Positions 49,792-59,750 are shown, counted from the first letter of the stretch. The stretch: 64,000 nt of DNA from Isoptericola luteus (GCF_020297055.1 NZ_JAIXCQ010000001.1:62001-126000); one strand, 5' to 3'. The notes: generated by a model not told the origin, from the sequence alone. Numbers and translations: made by a program.

Positions 49792-50130
49792 TCAGCCCAC
49801 GAGCCGAGCGACGCGGTCGGCGACCTGCGGGATGTTGGTCGACAGGATCGACCACAGCAGCTCGGCGTCGACGACGTCGGCGCCGTGCGCGATGACGTTG
49901 CGTGCGTCCTTGACGCGACGGAGCTCCAGGTCCGCATGGGCGTCGACGAACCCCGGGTCGTCGCGGTCGATGCGGCTCACGCACTCGCCGAGGCGGATGA
50001 GCAGGTCCTCGGCGGCGTAGCGGAGCATCTCGTCGGCGTCGTACGCACCCTTGCCGCGGGCGACGAGGCGGTCGACGGCGGCTGCATGCTCGACGAGGTC
50101 GCCCAGCCACCGTCGCGTGCGCGCGTTCAC
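49792..50130 (-). CDS. hepT: HepT-like HEPN-domain toxin (DUF86)
   Basis: This 112-aa helical HEPN protein of the HepT/DUF86 group is a predicted RNase toxin. It has the helix YDADEMLRYAAEDLLIRLGECVSRI and the RNase motif R-x4-H in ARNVIAHGAD (Arg77, His82). In characterised HepT the motif is Rx4HxY and MntA AMPylates the tyrosine; here that position is Ala. The GTG start overlaps the antitoxin stop codon (GTGA, 50127-50130), which is the usual layout of such pairs. Confidence 0.85.
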   Translation of the reverse strand: MNARTRRWLGDLVEHAAAVDRLVARGKGAYDADEMLRYAAEDLLIRLGECVSRIDRDDPGFVDAHADLELRRVKDARNVIAHGADVVDAELLWSILSTNIPQVADRVARLVG

Positions 50131-50564
50131 AGAGGCACAGCCGCGGCGAGGATCTCCCGGTGCTTGGCGCGCAGCCCGCGTTCGGTGACGACGTCGACGT
50201 GAACACCGAGCAGCTCGGACAGCTCCCGCGGGGTGGAGACGAAGCGCCACGCGTCTTCCGGACGCACGTCGACGACGATGTCGAGGTCGCTCGCGGGGGT
50301 GTCGTCGCCACGCGCCACGGAGCCGAAGACGCGCGGGTTGGTGCCCCCGTTGCGGGAGATGATCGTGAGGACCTCGCCACGCTTCTCGCGAAGTCGGTCG
50401 GACGGCCGGACCATGGCTCGCCGGATGCGCTCGACCATCGCCGGGGACACCGGCCGTCGGCCGGACTCGTAGGCCGACAGGTTGGACGGCGCGATCCCGG
50501 CGAGCTCGGAGAGGCGGGCCTGGGTGAGGCCCGCTCGCTTGCGTTCGGCTCGAAGATCGACCAC
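50127..50564 (-). CDS. mntA: XRE-HTH fused to MNT nucleotidyltransferase (antitoxin)
   Basis: This 145-aa protein has an XRE-type helix-turn-helix at residues about 4-58 (RKRAGLTQARLSELAGIAPSNLSAYESGRRPVSPAMVERI). Residues about 65-145 are a minimal nucleotidyltransferase: GSVARGDDTPASDLDIVVDV with GS at 81-82 and catalytic Asp93/Asp95. MntA antitoxins modify HepT by adding AMP; the fused HTH could repress the operon. GTG at 50564 is chosen because TAACCT stands 7 bases upstream (leaderless) and the palindrome TATCA-G-TGATA overlaps that promoter. Confidence 0.87.
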   Translation of the reverse strand: MVDLRAERKRAGLTQARLSELAGIAPSNLSAYESGRRPVSPAMVERIRRAMVRPSDRLREKRGEVLTIISRNGGTNPRVFGSVARGDDTPASDLDIVVDVRPEDAWRFVSTPRELSELLGVHVDVVTERGLRAKHREILAAAVPL

Positions 50565-50586
50565 GACATCGAGGTTATCAGTGATA
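50562..50586 (-). promoter_or_regulatory. Leaderless -10 and palindrome TATCA-G-TGATA for the toxin-antitoxin operon
   Basis: TAACCT (minus strand, 50577-50572) is 7 bases before GTG 50564. The 11-base perfect palindrome TATCAGTGATA (50576-50586) overlaps the upstream edge of this -10, a fitting place for autoregulation by the fused XRE domain. Confidence 0.6.
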
Positions 50587-50653
50587 TTTTCCGTGTCCTG
50601 GACGACCGAGCGGGCACGGCCGCCACGGTGTCGCCGCGTTCGCCTGACGAACG

Positions 50654-52423
<1,770 letters not shown>

Positions 52424-52471
52424 CGGCCTGGCTCGGAGCACCCTCGGATCGGCGGTCCGGGTGGATCCGGG

Positions 52472-52849
52472 TCAGGCGTCGAGGCCGGTGGCCGTCGAGA
52501 GGGATGCGACGAGCCCGGCGAGGGCGCCCGGCGCCAGAGAGAAGTAGGCCCAGCGGCCACGCTGCTCGCGCTCCAGCAGTCCGGCCTCGACCAGGACCTT
52601 GAGGTGGTGGCTGACGGTGGGCTGCGACAGTCCGACGGGCTCGGTGAGGTCGCAGACACAGGCCTCGGCGCCAGGCTGGGTGGCGACGATCGCGAGTAGC
52701 TGGACGCGTGCGGGGTCACCCAGGGCCTTGAACGACCGGGCGAGCTCCTGCGCCACGCCGGGCTCGACGGCCTGGGTGAGCGCCGGCGCGCAGCAGCCGC
52801 CGTCCGCGGGTGCGGCGAGAGGCAGTGGTGCGGGCGCGGTCGTCGTCAT
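52472..52849 (-). CDS. arsR: ArsR family arsenite-responsive repressor
   Basis: This 125-aa ArsR/SmtB winged-helix regulator has its recognition helix in VGLSQPTVSHHLKVLVEAGLLE and beta-wing in REQRGRWAYFSL. Candidate As(III) ligands are Cys64 and Cys66 in EACVCDLTEP, at the alpha-3 metal site of E. coli ArsR, and a Cys-Cys pair at 19-20 near the N-terminus. It is divergent from the flavoprotein gene, and three ATCGAT-centred sites lie in the 93-base gap. ATG at 52849 has GAGG close upstream. Arsenite release should open both genes. Confidence 0.93.
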   Translation of the reverse strand: MTTTAPAPLPLAAPADGGCCAPALTQAVEPGVAQELARSFKALGDPARVQLLAIVATQPGAEACVCDLTEPVGLSQPTVSHHLKVLVEAGLLEREQRGRWAYFSLAPGALAGLVASLSTATGLDA

Positions 52850-52874
52850 GACCTCATCCTCGCATAGATTGACA

Positions 52875-52922
52875 ACCATCGATAGGTGGTTCAGGATCGC
52901 CGTATCGATAGACATCGATGGT
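52875..52922. promoter_or_regulatory. ArsR operator region, three ATCGAT cores
   Basis: ACCATCGAT (52875-52883) and ATCGATGGT (52914-52922) are exact inverted repeats, and a third ATCGAT lies at 52904-52909. TTGACA-type sequence (ATTGACA, 52868-52874) adjoins the first arm. The sites fill the gap between the divergent arsR and flavoprotein genes. Confidence 0.65.
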
Positions 52923-52942
52923 TCTCGATACGAGGAGTGGTG

Positions 52943-54361
52943 ATGAGCGAGGTTGCTCGGAACGACCTGCCCGTGGTCGTCATCGGCGCGGGCCCGGTGG
53001 GCCTGGCTGCGGCGGCACACCTGCTGGAACGCGGTCTCGAGCCGCTGGTGCTGGAAGCCGGCGGCCGGGCCGGGGCGGCGATCGCGTCGTGGGGCCACGT
53101 CCGCCTGTTCTCCCCGTGGCGGTACGACATCGACGTCGCCGCGCGGCGGCTCCTCGAGCACACGGGCTGGACCGAGCCCGATCTCGACGCGCTGCCGACC
53201 GGCCACGAGCTCGTCGAGGGCTACCTCGCCCCCCTGGCCGCGACCGAGCAGATCGCCTCCCGGCTGCGGACGGGCACGCGCGTCCTGGCGGTGGCCCGGG
53301 ACGGCGCGGACAAGACGAGGTCGCTGGGTCGCGAGCGGCGCGGGTACCGGGTGCGCACCGTCGACGAGACCGGCCGTGTCACGGACGTGCTGGCCCGCGC
53401 GGTGATCGACGCCTCGGGCACGTACTCGACGTCGAACCCGCTGGGGGTCAGCGGCCTGCCCGCGGCCGGCGAACCGGCGGCGTCCCCCTTCGTCACCGGC
53501 CCGCTGCCCGACGTCCTCGGCAGCGCCCGCGACCGGTTCGCCGGGAAGCACACGCTCGTGGTGGGCATGGGGCACTCGGCGGCGAACACGCTGCTGAGCC
53601 TCGTCCAGCTCGCGGAGGCGGTGCCGGGCACCACGATCACCTGGGCGATCCGCGGCGGCTCCGCGAGGCGCCTGTTCGGCGGCGGCACCGACGACGAGCT
53701 GCCCGCCCGCGGCCTGCTCGGCACCCGGCTCAAGGACGCCGTCGACGCCGGTCGACTCCGGCTGCTGACCAGGGTCTCCCTGGAGCAGCTCGTCCCCGGG
53801 CCGGAGTCGGTCCAGGTGCTCGGCACGGCCAAGGACGAGCCGCTGGCGCTCGACGTGCACGCGATCGTCAACGCCACCGGGTTCCGTCCCGACGTCGACA
53901 TGCTGCGGGAGGTCCGTCTCGACCTCGACCCCGTCGTCGAGGCGCCGACCGCGCTCGCGCCCCTCATCGACCCGAACCAGCACTCGTGCGGCACCGTGCC
54001 GCCGCACGGCGAGGCGGTGCTGCGCCACCCGGACGACGGCTTCTACCTGGTGGGCATGAAGTCCTACGGTCGCGCGCCCACGTTCCTGCTGGCCACCGGC
54101 TACGAGCAGGTGCGCTCCGTGGTCGCGGCGCTCGCCGGGGACCGGGCGGCGGCAGACGCCGTCGAGCTGAGCCTGCCTGCCACCGGGGTGTGCTCCAGCG
54201 ACCTGGCGCTCGACGCGGACGGCGAGTCCGGGGCGGGGTCGTGCTGCGGCACCGCACCGGCGGAGCCGCAGCTGGTCACGCTGGGGGTCGGCGCACCCGC
54301 GGGCCTCGGGTTCGCGACCGGTGTGGCGCACGGCCGGTCGGGCGACACCGACGACGCGTGA
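52943..54361 (+). CDS. FAD-dependent oxidoreductase of ars locus (ArsO-like)
   Basis: This 472-aa flavoprotein monooxygenase-type protein has FAD motif VVVIGAGPVGLAAAAHLLERG at residue about 9 (shown in part), a GYR...ASGTYSTSNPLG segment, NADPH motif LVVGMGHSAANTLLSL near 205 and ATGFRPDVDML. The layout matches flavin-containing monooxygenases and the ArsO proteins of Streptomyces ars clusters. The C-terminal segment is cysteine-bearing (GVCSSDLALDADGESGAGSCCG), which could bind As(III). ATG at 52943 has GAGGAG 6 bases upstream. It is divergent from arsR and convergent with arsC. Confidence 0.87.
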   Translation: MSEVARNDLPVVVIGAGPVGLAAAAHLLERGLEPLVLEAGGRAGAAIASWGHVRLFSPWRYDIDVAARRLLEHTGWTEPDLDALPTGHELVEGYLAPLAATEQIASRLRTGTRVLAVARDGADKTRSLGRERRGYRVRTVDETGRVTDVLARAVIDASGTYSTSNPLGVSGLPAAGEPAASPFVTGPLPDVLGSARDRFAGKHTLVVGMGHSAANTLLSLVQLAEAVPGTTITWAIRGGSARRLFGGGTDDELPARGLLGTRLKDAVDAGRLRLLTRVSLEQLVPGPESVQVLGTAKDEPLALDVHAIVNATGFRPDVDMLREVRLDLDPVVEAPTALAPLIDPNQHSCGTVPPHGEAVLRHPDDGFYLVGMKSYGRAPTFLLATGYEQVRSVVAALAGDRAAADAVELSLPATGVCSSDLALDADGESGAGSCCGTAPAEPQLVTLGVGAPAGLGFATGVAHGRSGDTDDA

Positions 54362-54374
54362 GCCGATGACGCAC

Positions 54375-54408
54375 GACGGGCCGCACCCTCGACGGGTCGC
54401 GGCCCGTC
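54375..54408. terminator. Bidirectional terminator between ArsO-like gene and arsC
   Basis: GACGGGCCGC (54375-54384) pairs with GCGGCCCGTC (54399-54408); inside, ACCC/GGGT pairs further with one bulged base. The hairpin lies between convergent genes. Confidence 0.8.
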
Positions 54409-54435
54409 ACGCGTCGGGGCGTGGGACGGTGCGGG

Positions 54436-54855
54436 TCAGGCCACCGGCTCGACGCCGAGGGACGTGAGCAGCCCGCGCACGCGTCGCTCGATCTCGTCGC
54501 GGATGGGGCGCACGGCGTCGATGCCCTGCCCGGCGGGGTCGTCGAGCTGCCAGTCCTCGTAGCGCTTGCCGGGGAAGATCGGGCAGGCGTCGCCGCAGCC
54601 CATGGTGATGACCACGTCGGAGGCCTGCACGGCCTCGGTGGTGAGCACCTTGGGCTGCTCGGCGGTGATGTCGATCCCCGCCTCGGCCATCGCCTCGACG
54701 GCGACGGGGTTGATCTGCTCGGCGGGCATCGAGCCGGCCGAGCGGACCTCCACCGCGCCGCCGGACAGGTCGCGCAGGAACCCGGCGGCCATCTGGGACC
54801 GGCCGGCGTTGTGGACGCAGACGAACAGGGCGGACGGCGTGTCCGTGGGGGTCAT
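54436..54855 (-). CDS. arsC: Arsenate reductase, low-molecular-weight phosphatase type
   Basis: This 139-aa protein has the LMW-PTP fold with the P-loop Cys13-V-H-N-A-G-Arg19-S (CX5R), the Asp in LDDPAGQG, and two further cysteines Cys87 and Cys91 in MGCGDACPIFPG. This is the thioredoxin-coupled (or mycothiol-coupled) class, which reduces As(V) to As(III). The cysteine spacing is C-x3-C, shorter than in S. aureus ArsC. ATG at 54855 has GGAG 6 bases upstream; the frame above it is not conserved. No ArsB or Acr3 efflux pump is seen in the window. Confidence 0.92.
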   Translation of the reverse strand: MTPTDTPSALFVCVHNAGRSQMAAGFLRDLSGGAVEVRSAGSMPAEQINPVAVEAMAEAGIDITAEQPKVLTTEAVQASDVVITMGCGDACPIFPGKRYEDWQLDDPAGQGIDAVRPIRDEIERRVRGLLTSLGVEPVA

Positions 54856-54910
54856 GGGGGTCTCCGTCAGGGCAGGGGGTGGGCAGGCCGCGGTCGGCGG
54901 GCCGGTCGAG

Positions 54911-54932
54911 AGCATATTGACACATGTCGATG
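54911..54932 (-). promoter_or_regulatory. arsC promoter with ATTGACACATGTCGAT site
   Basis: The -10-like TATGCT (minus strand, 54916-54911) adjoins a quasi-palindrome ATTGACACATGTCGAT (54917-54932; inner GACA-CA-TGTC), which resembles the sequences at the arsR gap (TTGACA, ATCGAT) and may bind the same ArsR. Confidence 0.5.
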
Positions 54933-55001
54933 CGGTCGTGGCGGCCGTGTCATCACCTGCCGCCGTGCCTGGTGCCCTGCCTGCGGCGCCGCGCAGCGGG
55001 T

Positions 55002-55016
55002 CATACTGGCGGGATG
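55002..55016 (+). promoter_or_regulatory. Leaderless -10 (CATACT) for the MpaB-family gene
   Basis: CATACT (55002-55007) then GGCGGG and ATG at 55014. The same CATACT-N6-start layout is seen before the LacI-type gene. Confidence 0.5.
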
Positions 55017-55901
55017 ACGGTGGTCACCAACCCGGTGGAGCAGGTGCGCGTGCGGCTGGGCGACGCCCTGTTCCTCAAGGTTGCGGGGCCGGACGGGCAC
55101 GCGTCACGCGATCGCATCCACCTCACCCCCGGCCCGCGCTGGTTCGCCCCCGACAGCCCCATCGGGCGGGTCCACGGCGACGCGGCGATGTTCGTCGGCG
55201 GCCTGCGCGCGCTGCTGCTGCAGTCGCTGCACCCGCTGGCGATGGCGGGCGTGGCCGGGCACTCGGGATACCGCGGCGACCCGTGGGGGAGGCTGGCGCG
55301 CACCTCGACGTTCCTCGCCACCACGACGTTCGCCACCGCCGACGACGCGCAGCAGATGGTCGACCGCGTCCGCGCCGTGCACGACCGCGTGCGCGGGAAG
55401 GCGCCCGACGGCCGCCCCTACCGCGCGAGCGACCCCCACCTGCTGAGCTGGGTGCACGCCGCGGAGGCCGACTCCTTCCTCGCCGCGCACCAGCGGTACG
55501 GCGAGCGCCCGCTCAGCGCCCGCGACGCCGACGAGTACCTCGCGCAGTCGGCGCGCGTCGCCCGCGCGCTCGGTGCCGTCGTCGTGCCGGAGTCCGTGCC
55601 GGAGCTGCGGGACGTCCTCGAGGCCTACCGCCCGGAGCTCGAGGCGTCCCCCGCCGCGCTGGACACCGCGCACTTCCTGCTGCGCGAGCCCCCGCTGCCG
55701 GGACCGGCGCGCGGCCCGTACGGGTTGCTCGCCGCCGGCGCGGTGCGGCTGCTGCCGCCCTGGGCGCGCGACCAGCTCGACGTCGACACCCGGTTCTCCC
55801 GCGCGCTGGGCGGGCCCGCCGGGGGCGTGGCCGTCCGCGCCGTCCGCTGGGGCATGGGGACGTCGGAACGACGCCGCGGCCGGGCCCGACTATCGGCCTG
55901 A
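55014..55901 (+). CDS. Oxygenase MpaB family protein (DUF2236)
   Basis: This 295-aa protein belongs to the latex-clearing/MpaB-type family (DUF2236, ER-bound oxygenase mpaB-like). Landmarks are GRVHGDAAMFVGGLRALLLQSLHPLAMAGVAGHSGYRGDPWGRLARTSTF (shown in part) near residue 50 and HLLSWVHAAEADSFLAAHQRYG near 135, which together carry the His residues that bind haem in characterised members. The substrate is unknown. ATG at 55014 is preferred because CATACT lies 6 bases upstream; the longer frame from 54924 is not conserved. It is divergent from arsC. Confidence 0.87.
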   Translation: MTVVTNPVEQVRVRLGDALFLKVAGPDGHASRDRIHLTPGPRWFAPDSPIGRVHGDAAMFVGGLRALLLQSLHPLAMAGVAGHSGYRGDPWGRLARTSTFLATTTFATADDAQQMVDRVRAVHDRVRGKAPDGRPYRASDPHLLSWVHAAEADSFLAAHQRYGERPLSARDADEYLAQSARVARALGAVVVPESVPELRDVLEAYRPELEASPAALDTAHFLLREPPLPGPARGPYGLLAAGAVRLLPPWARDQLDVDTRFSRALGGPAGGVAVRAVRWGMGTSERRRGRARLSA

Positions 55902-55920
55902 CGGTCCGCGTCGCCGGGCT

Positions 55921-57957
55921 TCAGGGCTCGACGTCGTCGTGCAGCACCACGCGGGACAGCTCGACGGTGCCGTCGGGCAGCTTCCAGTAGTGCAGGCGCC
56001 GCGCCTGCGGGGAGTTGACCTGAAGCGACACCCGCCAGCACCCGGCGCCGTCGTCGCGCGTGCGCTGCGGGGTACCGCCCCCGTCGCTGGTGCGCAGCTG
56101 GTGCAGCTGCAGCCCGCCGACGTCGCGGTCGCGTCCCGTCACGACGTGCACCACCGTCTCGACGACCTTGCGCCGGCTCACGCCGTCCAGCCCGAGCGAG
56201 TCGAGGAACCGCGGCCCCAGCGTGTACCTGCCGAGCGGGAGCGCCGCCTTCTCACCCGCCACGACGGTCCGCACCCACGCGTCGTAGATCTCGTGGCGGA
56301 ACTGGTCCGCCGGGTCGGTGAACCACGGGCCGTCGACGGTGACGGCGTCGCCGTGTTCGCGCTGCGCCTGCTGCCGCCGCTTGTCGGCGAGGCGGTACTT
56401 CTTCTTCTGCTCCCGCACCTGGTTCTCCAGCCTCTCCACCTGGCCGCGCAGATGCTGGATCTCCGCGAGCAGGTGTGTGCCCTCCTTCGCGAGCTGCGTC
56501 GCACGAAGCCCGGCGTCCATCGACTCCTGCTCGGCGCGCGCCGCCCGAGCCCGCGCCTCCGCGAGCGCGAGCTGGGCGTCCTGGAGCGCCTTCTTGCTCG
56601 TCCCGGGCTGCCCGTCGCCCGAGGGCGCCGCCGGGGCGAAGGGGCCAGGGTGGGCCGCGGCGGGACGCGGCATCGTCGGGTGCGTGCCGCGGGCCCGCTG
56701 CGCCAGGTGCGCCGGGGAGGGGATGGTGGGCGGCGGGGGCGCCGTCGTCGCCGGCACGATCGGGCCCAGCCCGAGGTCGGGTGTCCCGGCCGTCCCGCCG
56801 ACGTGACCGTCCACAGGGCCCGCCTCGGCTGACAGGCTCCCGGCCGCCTCGGAGACGGCCGCCTCGGAGACGGCCGCCGTGGAGACAGCCGGCTCCGGCG
56901 CGCTCGGCGCCGGTGCCGGAACCAGCCACGGCGGCCCGCCCGCCAGCAATGCCAGCGCGGGGACGGGCACGTCGTCGGCGTCGTCGACGTCGTCGAGCCG
57001 CACCGCGAGCCCACCGGGGCTGGCGACGGTCCGCGCGAGGACCACCTCGCCGGGACTGAACAGGTCGTCGAGGTGGTCCAGGTCGTTCCCCGTGACGAGC
57101 CCGCGCGGCACGCGGCACCCGAAGCGCGGGGCGAGCTCGACGGTCACGGCGTCCCGCTCGGCCTCGCGGACCCGCACGAGGACGACGTCGCCCACCCGGT
57201 ACGCGCTCTGCACCAGACGCCGGGACGCCTCGTCGTCGGGCAGGGATGGCCGCAGGTCGAGCAGTCGCGCACCCCTGTCGACCACGCCCCGCACCCGTTG
57301 ACCGGGCGTGACGACCTGCGTCAGCGGGATCCCGGCGACGGTGAGCTCCTCCGCGACCGCGACCTGGCCGCCGTCGTCCAGGTCCACCAGTCCGCGCCCC
57401 CCGACGACGCCGCGCACCGTGCCCGTGGCGTCCGCGGCCGTCGCCTCGCCGTCGGACGTGCCGACGAGGCCGGCGCGGAGGGCGGCGGCCAGGACGTCGT
57501 GCACCAGCAGCTCACGGACCCGCTCGCCGTCGGTGGCGGTGTACGCGAAGCGCAGCCGTGAGCGGTACGGGTCGCTCGTCCAGTCGAGCTCGACGCCGTA
57601 CACGCGTGACGCCCCGCCGTACACCTGGGTACGCGGCGGCATCGTCTCCGAGAACGCCCACGACGTGTCGCCCGTGGGTACCAGCACGACCTCGGCGAGG
57701 TCACCGACCTCGGCCTTGAGCGCGTCCACGTCGACGTACGGGCCGTCGCCCTGGACGGGCGTGGAGACGACGGCCACGGGCCATCGGCGTCCGGGCGTCA
57801 GCAGTGCGGCGGCGAGCTCGTGCGCCTCGGCGCGGGTCACGACCTGCACCACACCTGCCGGCGGCCGCGACGGCGTGGTGCTCGGACGGGCCGCGACCGC
57901 GCCCGGCACCTGCGCGAGCCCGTGGCGCTGCTCGCGGGCGCGGTGGCGCTTGGGCAC
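55921..57957 (-). CDS. Large modular protein with OB/S1-like repeats and coiled coil, unknown
   Basis: This 678-aa protein is not recognised. Modules visible: residues about 35-165 an alpha/beta domain (VTRAEAHELAAALL, VVSTPVQGDGPYVDVDAL, VVLVPTGDTSWAFSETMPPRTQVYGGASRVYGVELD); about 180-340 beta-rich stretches that look like two S1/OB-like units (YRVGDVVLVRVREAERDAVTVEL, FSPGEVVLARTVASPGGLAVRLDD); about 345-455 Pro/Ala/Ser linker; about 455-545 a strong coiled coil (ARARAARAEQESMDAGLRATQL, QVERLENQVREQKKKYRLADKRRQQ); and a C-terminal domain ending RRLHYWKLPDGTVELSRVVLHDDVEP. No membrane span. GTG at 57957 has GGGAGG nearby. It stands alone. Confidence 0.75.
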   Translation of the reverse strand: MPKRHRAREQRHGLAQVPGAVAARPSTTPSRPPAGVVQVVTRAEAHELAAALLTPGRRWPVAVVSTPVQGDGPYVDVDALKAEVGDLAEVVLVPTGDTSWAFSETMPPRTQVYGGASRVYGVELDWTSDPYRSRLRFAYTATDGERVRELLVHDVLAAALRAGLVGTSDGEATAADATGTVRGVVGGRGLVDLDDGGQVAVAEELTVAGIPLTQVVTPGQRVRGVVDRGARLLDLRPSLPDDEASRRLVQSAYRVGDVVLVRVREAERDAVTVELAPRFGCRVPRGLVTGNDLDHLDDLFSPGEVVLARTVASPGGLAVRLDDVDDADDVPVPALALLAGGPPWLVPAPAPSAPEPAVSTAAVSEAAVSEAAGSLSAEAGPVDGHVGGTAGTPDLGLGPIVPATTAPPPPTIPSPAHLAQRARGTHPTMPRPAAAHPGPFAPAAPSGDGQPGTSKKALQDAQLALAEARARAARAEQESMDAGLRATQLAKEGTHLLAEIQHLRGQVERLENQVREQKKKYRLADKRRQQAQREHGDAVTVDGPWFTDPADQFRHEIYDAWVRTVVAGEKAALPLGRYTLGPRFLDSLGLDGVSRRKVVETVVHVVTGRDRDVGGLQLHQLRTSDGGGTPQRTRDDGAGCWRVSLQVNSPQARRLHYWKLPDGTVELSRVVLHDDVEP

Positions 57958-58051
57958 GTCGTCCTCCCGAGGTCGGAGAGTCGACCTTACCTACCGGGGT
58001 GCACCGAGAGCGGGGACGCGGCCGGGGCGGCACGGACGTCGAGTGCCGGGG

Positions 58052-58447
58052 TCACGGCGCGACGTCGCCGTCGACGTAGGACCAGCGCCTGTCTGAGCGG
58101 ACGAACCGGCTCACCTCGTGCAGGCGCCCCCGCTCCCGGCTGGCCGTGTCGCGGAACCGGGCGACGAACTCGACCTCGCCCGCGTCGTCGAACGGGCCGC
58201 CCGCGCGGGTGGCCAGGATGTCGAGCCCGCGCCACTCCTGGTGCGGGTCGAGCTCCAGCGACCGCGGCCTGGTGTCGGCGTGCCACGTGTCGCGCAGGTA
58301 GGCAGTGTCCCCGAAGGCGAACGCGCTGTAGCGCGAGCGCATCAGCGCCTCCGCGGTGGGCGCGGTGCGCTCCCCGCGGTGCAGCGGGCCGCAGCACGCG
58401 CCGTACGTGTCGCCGGAGGAACAGGGGCAGCGCTCGGTGTCGTCCAC
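58052..58447 (-). CDS. YchJ-like (UPF0225) SEC-C motif protein
   Basis: This 131-aa protein starts with the zinc-binding SEC-C motif CPCSSGDTYGACCGPL, followed by the YchJ core APTAEALMRSRYSAFAFGDTAYLRDTWHADTRP and EVEFVARFRD, RLHEVSRFVRSDRRWSYVDG. UPF0225/YchJ is a small NTF2-like fold of unknown role. GTG at 58447 is chosen: it lies four bases after the MFS stop and directly before the conserved motif. The frame extends to 58492 inside the MFS gene. Confidence 0.87.
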   Translation of the reverse strand: MDDTERCPCSSGDTYGACCGPLHRGERTAPTAEALMRSRYSAFAFGDTAYLRDTWHADTRPRSLELDPHQEWRGLDILATRAGGPFDDAGEVEFVARFRDTASRERGRLHEVSRFVRSDRRWSYVDGDVAP

Positions 58448-58451
58448 GCCC

Positions 58452-59702
58452 TCAGGATGACCGGTCGGCGGCGGTCGCGGGAGCGACGACACCCGTCAGC
58501 GGCGGGCTGAACCGTTCCTCGGCGAGCACGAGCAGCAGCGCCAGCAGCACCATGCCGGCGCTCACGAGCGGCACGGGTCGCACGCCGACGGCGGCGACCA
58601 GCGCCGCGCCCAGCCCGGACCCGGCGGCGATGCCGAGGTTGAACAGCGACGACGACACCGCCATCCCCATGGTCGTGGACCGGGGCGCCACGAGCATCAC
58701 CCGGTGCGACAGCACGGGCGGGACGGTCGAGAACGCGAACCCGAACAGCGCGAGCGACGCGACCGCCCCCACCGGGTTCTCGCCGACCGCCCACATCGAG
58801 GTCGGGGCGACGACCAGCAGCACCGTCGCCGCGACGAGCACGCCCACGGGACGGGAGTCGATGAACCGCCCGACGACGACGGCGCCGACCACGCCCGCCG
58901 CGCCCTGAAGGAGCAGCAGCCGGGGCATGTCCGCCTGCGCGAACCCGGCGACGTCGATGAGGTACTGCGTGACGAACGTGATGACCCCGAACGCGCCGGT
59001 GACGACGAGCACCGTCGTGACCATCTGGAAGCCGAACCGGCGGGTGCTGGGGTGCGGGGCGGTGCTCGCGCCGCCCGACGCGGGCGGGATGGTGGGGAAC
59101 AGCATCAGGACGACGACCGTCACCACGAGGGACAGGGCCGCGACGGCGAGGAACGTCCACCGCCACGACGTGTGCTCGCCCAGCCAGGTGCCCGCGGGCA
59201 CGCCGAGCACCGGCGCGAGCGAGTTGCCGATGGCGAGCCGGGCCATCACCTTGCCGCGCACGATCGGGCGGAACAGCCCGGTGGTCGCGGGCACGACGGC
59301 GACCCAGAAGAGCGCCTGCGCCGCCGCGGTCACGAGCCGTGCGGTGAGCACCTGCTCGTAGCTGGGCGCGATCGCCGCCCAGAGCGTCGAGACGGCGGCC
59401 AGCCCCGCGCACGCGGAGAGCACCCAGCGACGCGGCACGGCGCGCGTCCAGTGCGCCAGCGGCACGGACGCGACGAGCACCACCAGCGCGTACCCGGTGA
59501 CGAGCAGGCCGATCTCGGACGTGGAGCGCGCCAGGTCGGGCGCCATGAGCGTCAGCAGGCCGGACGGTAGCGACTCGACCGTGACGAACAGGAAGGTCGA
59601 GAGCGCCATCGCGACGAGGATGATCGTGGCGCGGCGCTCGTCCACCGGCGGGACGGTGACGGCGGGCAGGGAGGGCCGGCTCGGCGGCGGGGCGTCGGTC
59701 AT
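58452..59702 (-). CDS. MFS exporter of the DHA1/AraJ type
   Basis: This 416-aa membrane protein has twelve predicted spans. The first is ATIILVAMALSTFLFVTVESLPSGLLTLMAPDL, and the DHA1 motif region is LLVTGYALVVLVASVPLAHWTRAVPRR. The second half begins near FGFQMVTTVLVVTGAFGVITFVTQY. It resembles sugar and drug efflux proteins (AraJ/Cml group); the substrate is unknown. ATG at 59702 lies 13 bases after a TAGAAT -10, so the leader is very short. A GAATCGATTC palindrome overlaps that hexamer. The ychJ-like gene follows in the same direction. Confidence 0.88.
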   Translation of the reverse strand: MTDAPPPSRPSLPAVTVPPVDERRATIILVAMALSTFLFVTVESLPSGLLTLMAPDLARSTSEIGLLVTGYALVVLVASVPLAHWTRAVPRRWVLSACAGLAAVSTLWAAIAPSYEQVLTARLVTAAAQALFWVAVVPATTGLFRPIVRGKVMARLAIGNSLAPVLGVPAGTWLGEHTSWRWTFLAVAALSLVVTVVVLMLFPTIPPASGGASTAPHPSTRRFGFQMVTTVLVVTGAFGVITFVTQYLIDVAGFAQADMPRLLLLQGAAGVVGAVVVGRFIDSRPVGVLVAATVLLVVAPTSMWAVGENPVGAVASLALFGFAFSTVPPVLSHRVMLVAPRSTTMGMAVSSSLFNLGIAAGSGLGAALVAAVGVRPVPLVSAGMVLLALLLVLAEERFSPPLTGVVAPATAADRSS

Positions 59703-59709
59703 AGGGATC

Positions 59710-59721
59710 GAATCGATTCTA
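59710..59721 (-). promoter_or_regulatory. Palindrome GAATCGATTC over the MFS -10 hexamer
   Basis: The 10-base palindrome (59710-59719) overlaps TAGAAT (minus strand, 59721-59716), so a bound regulator would block transcription of the exporter. Confidence 0.4.
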
Positions 59722-59750
59722 GTCGTCGCGCCGTGAGCCGTCCCGCCCTT

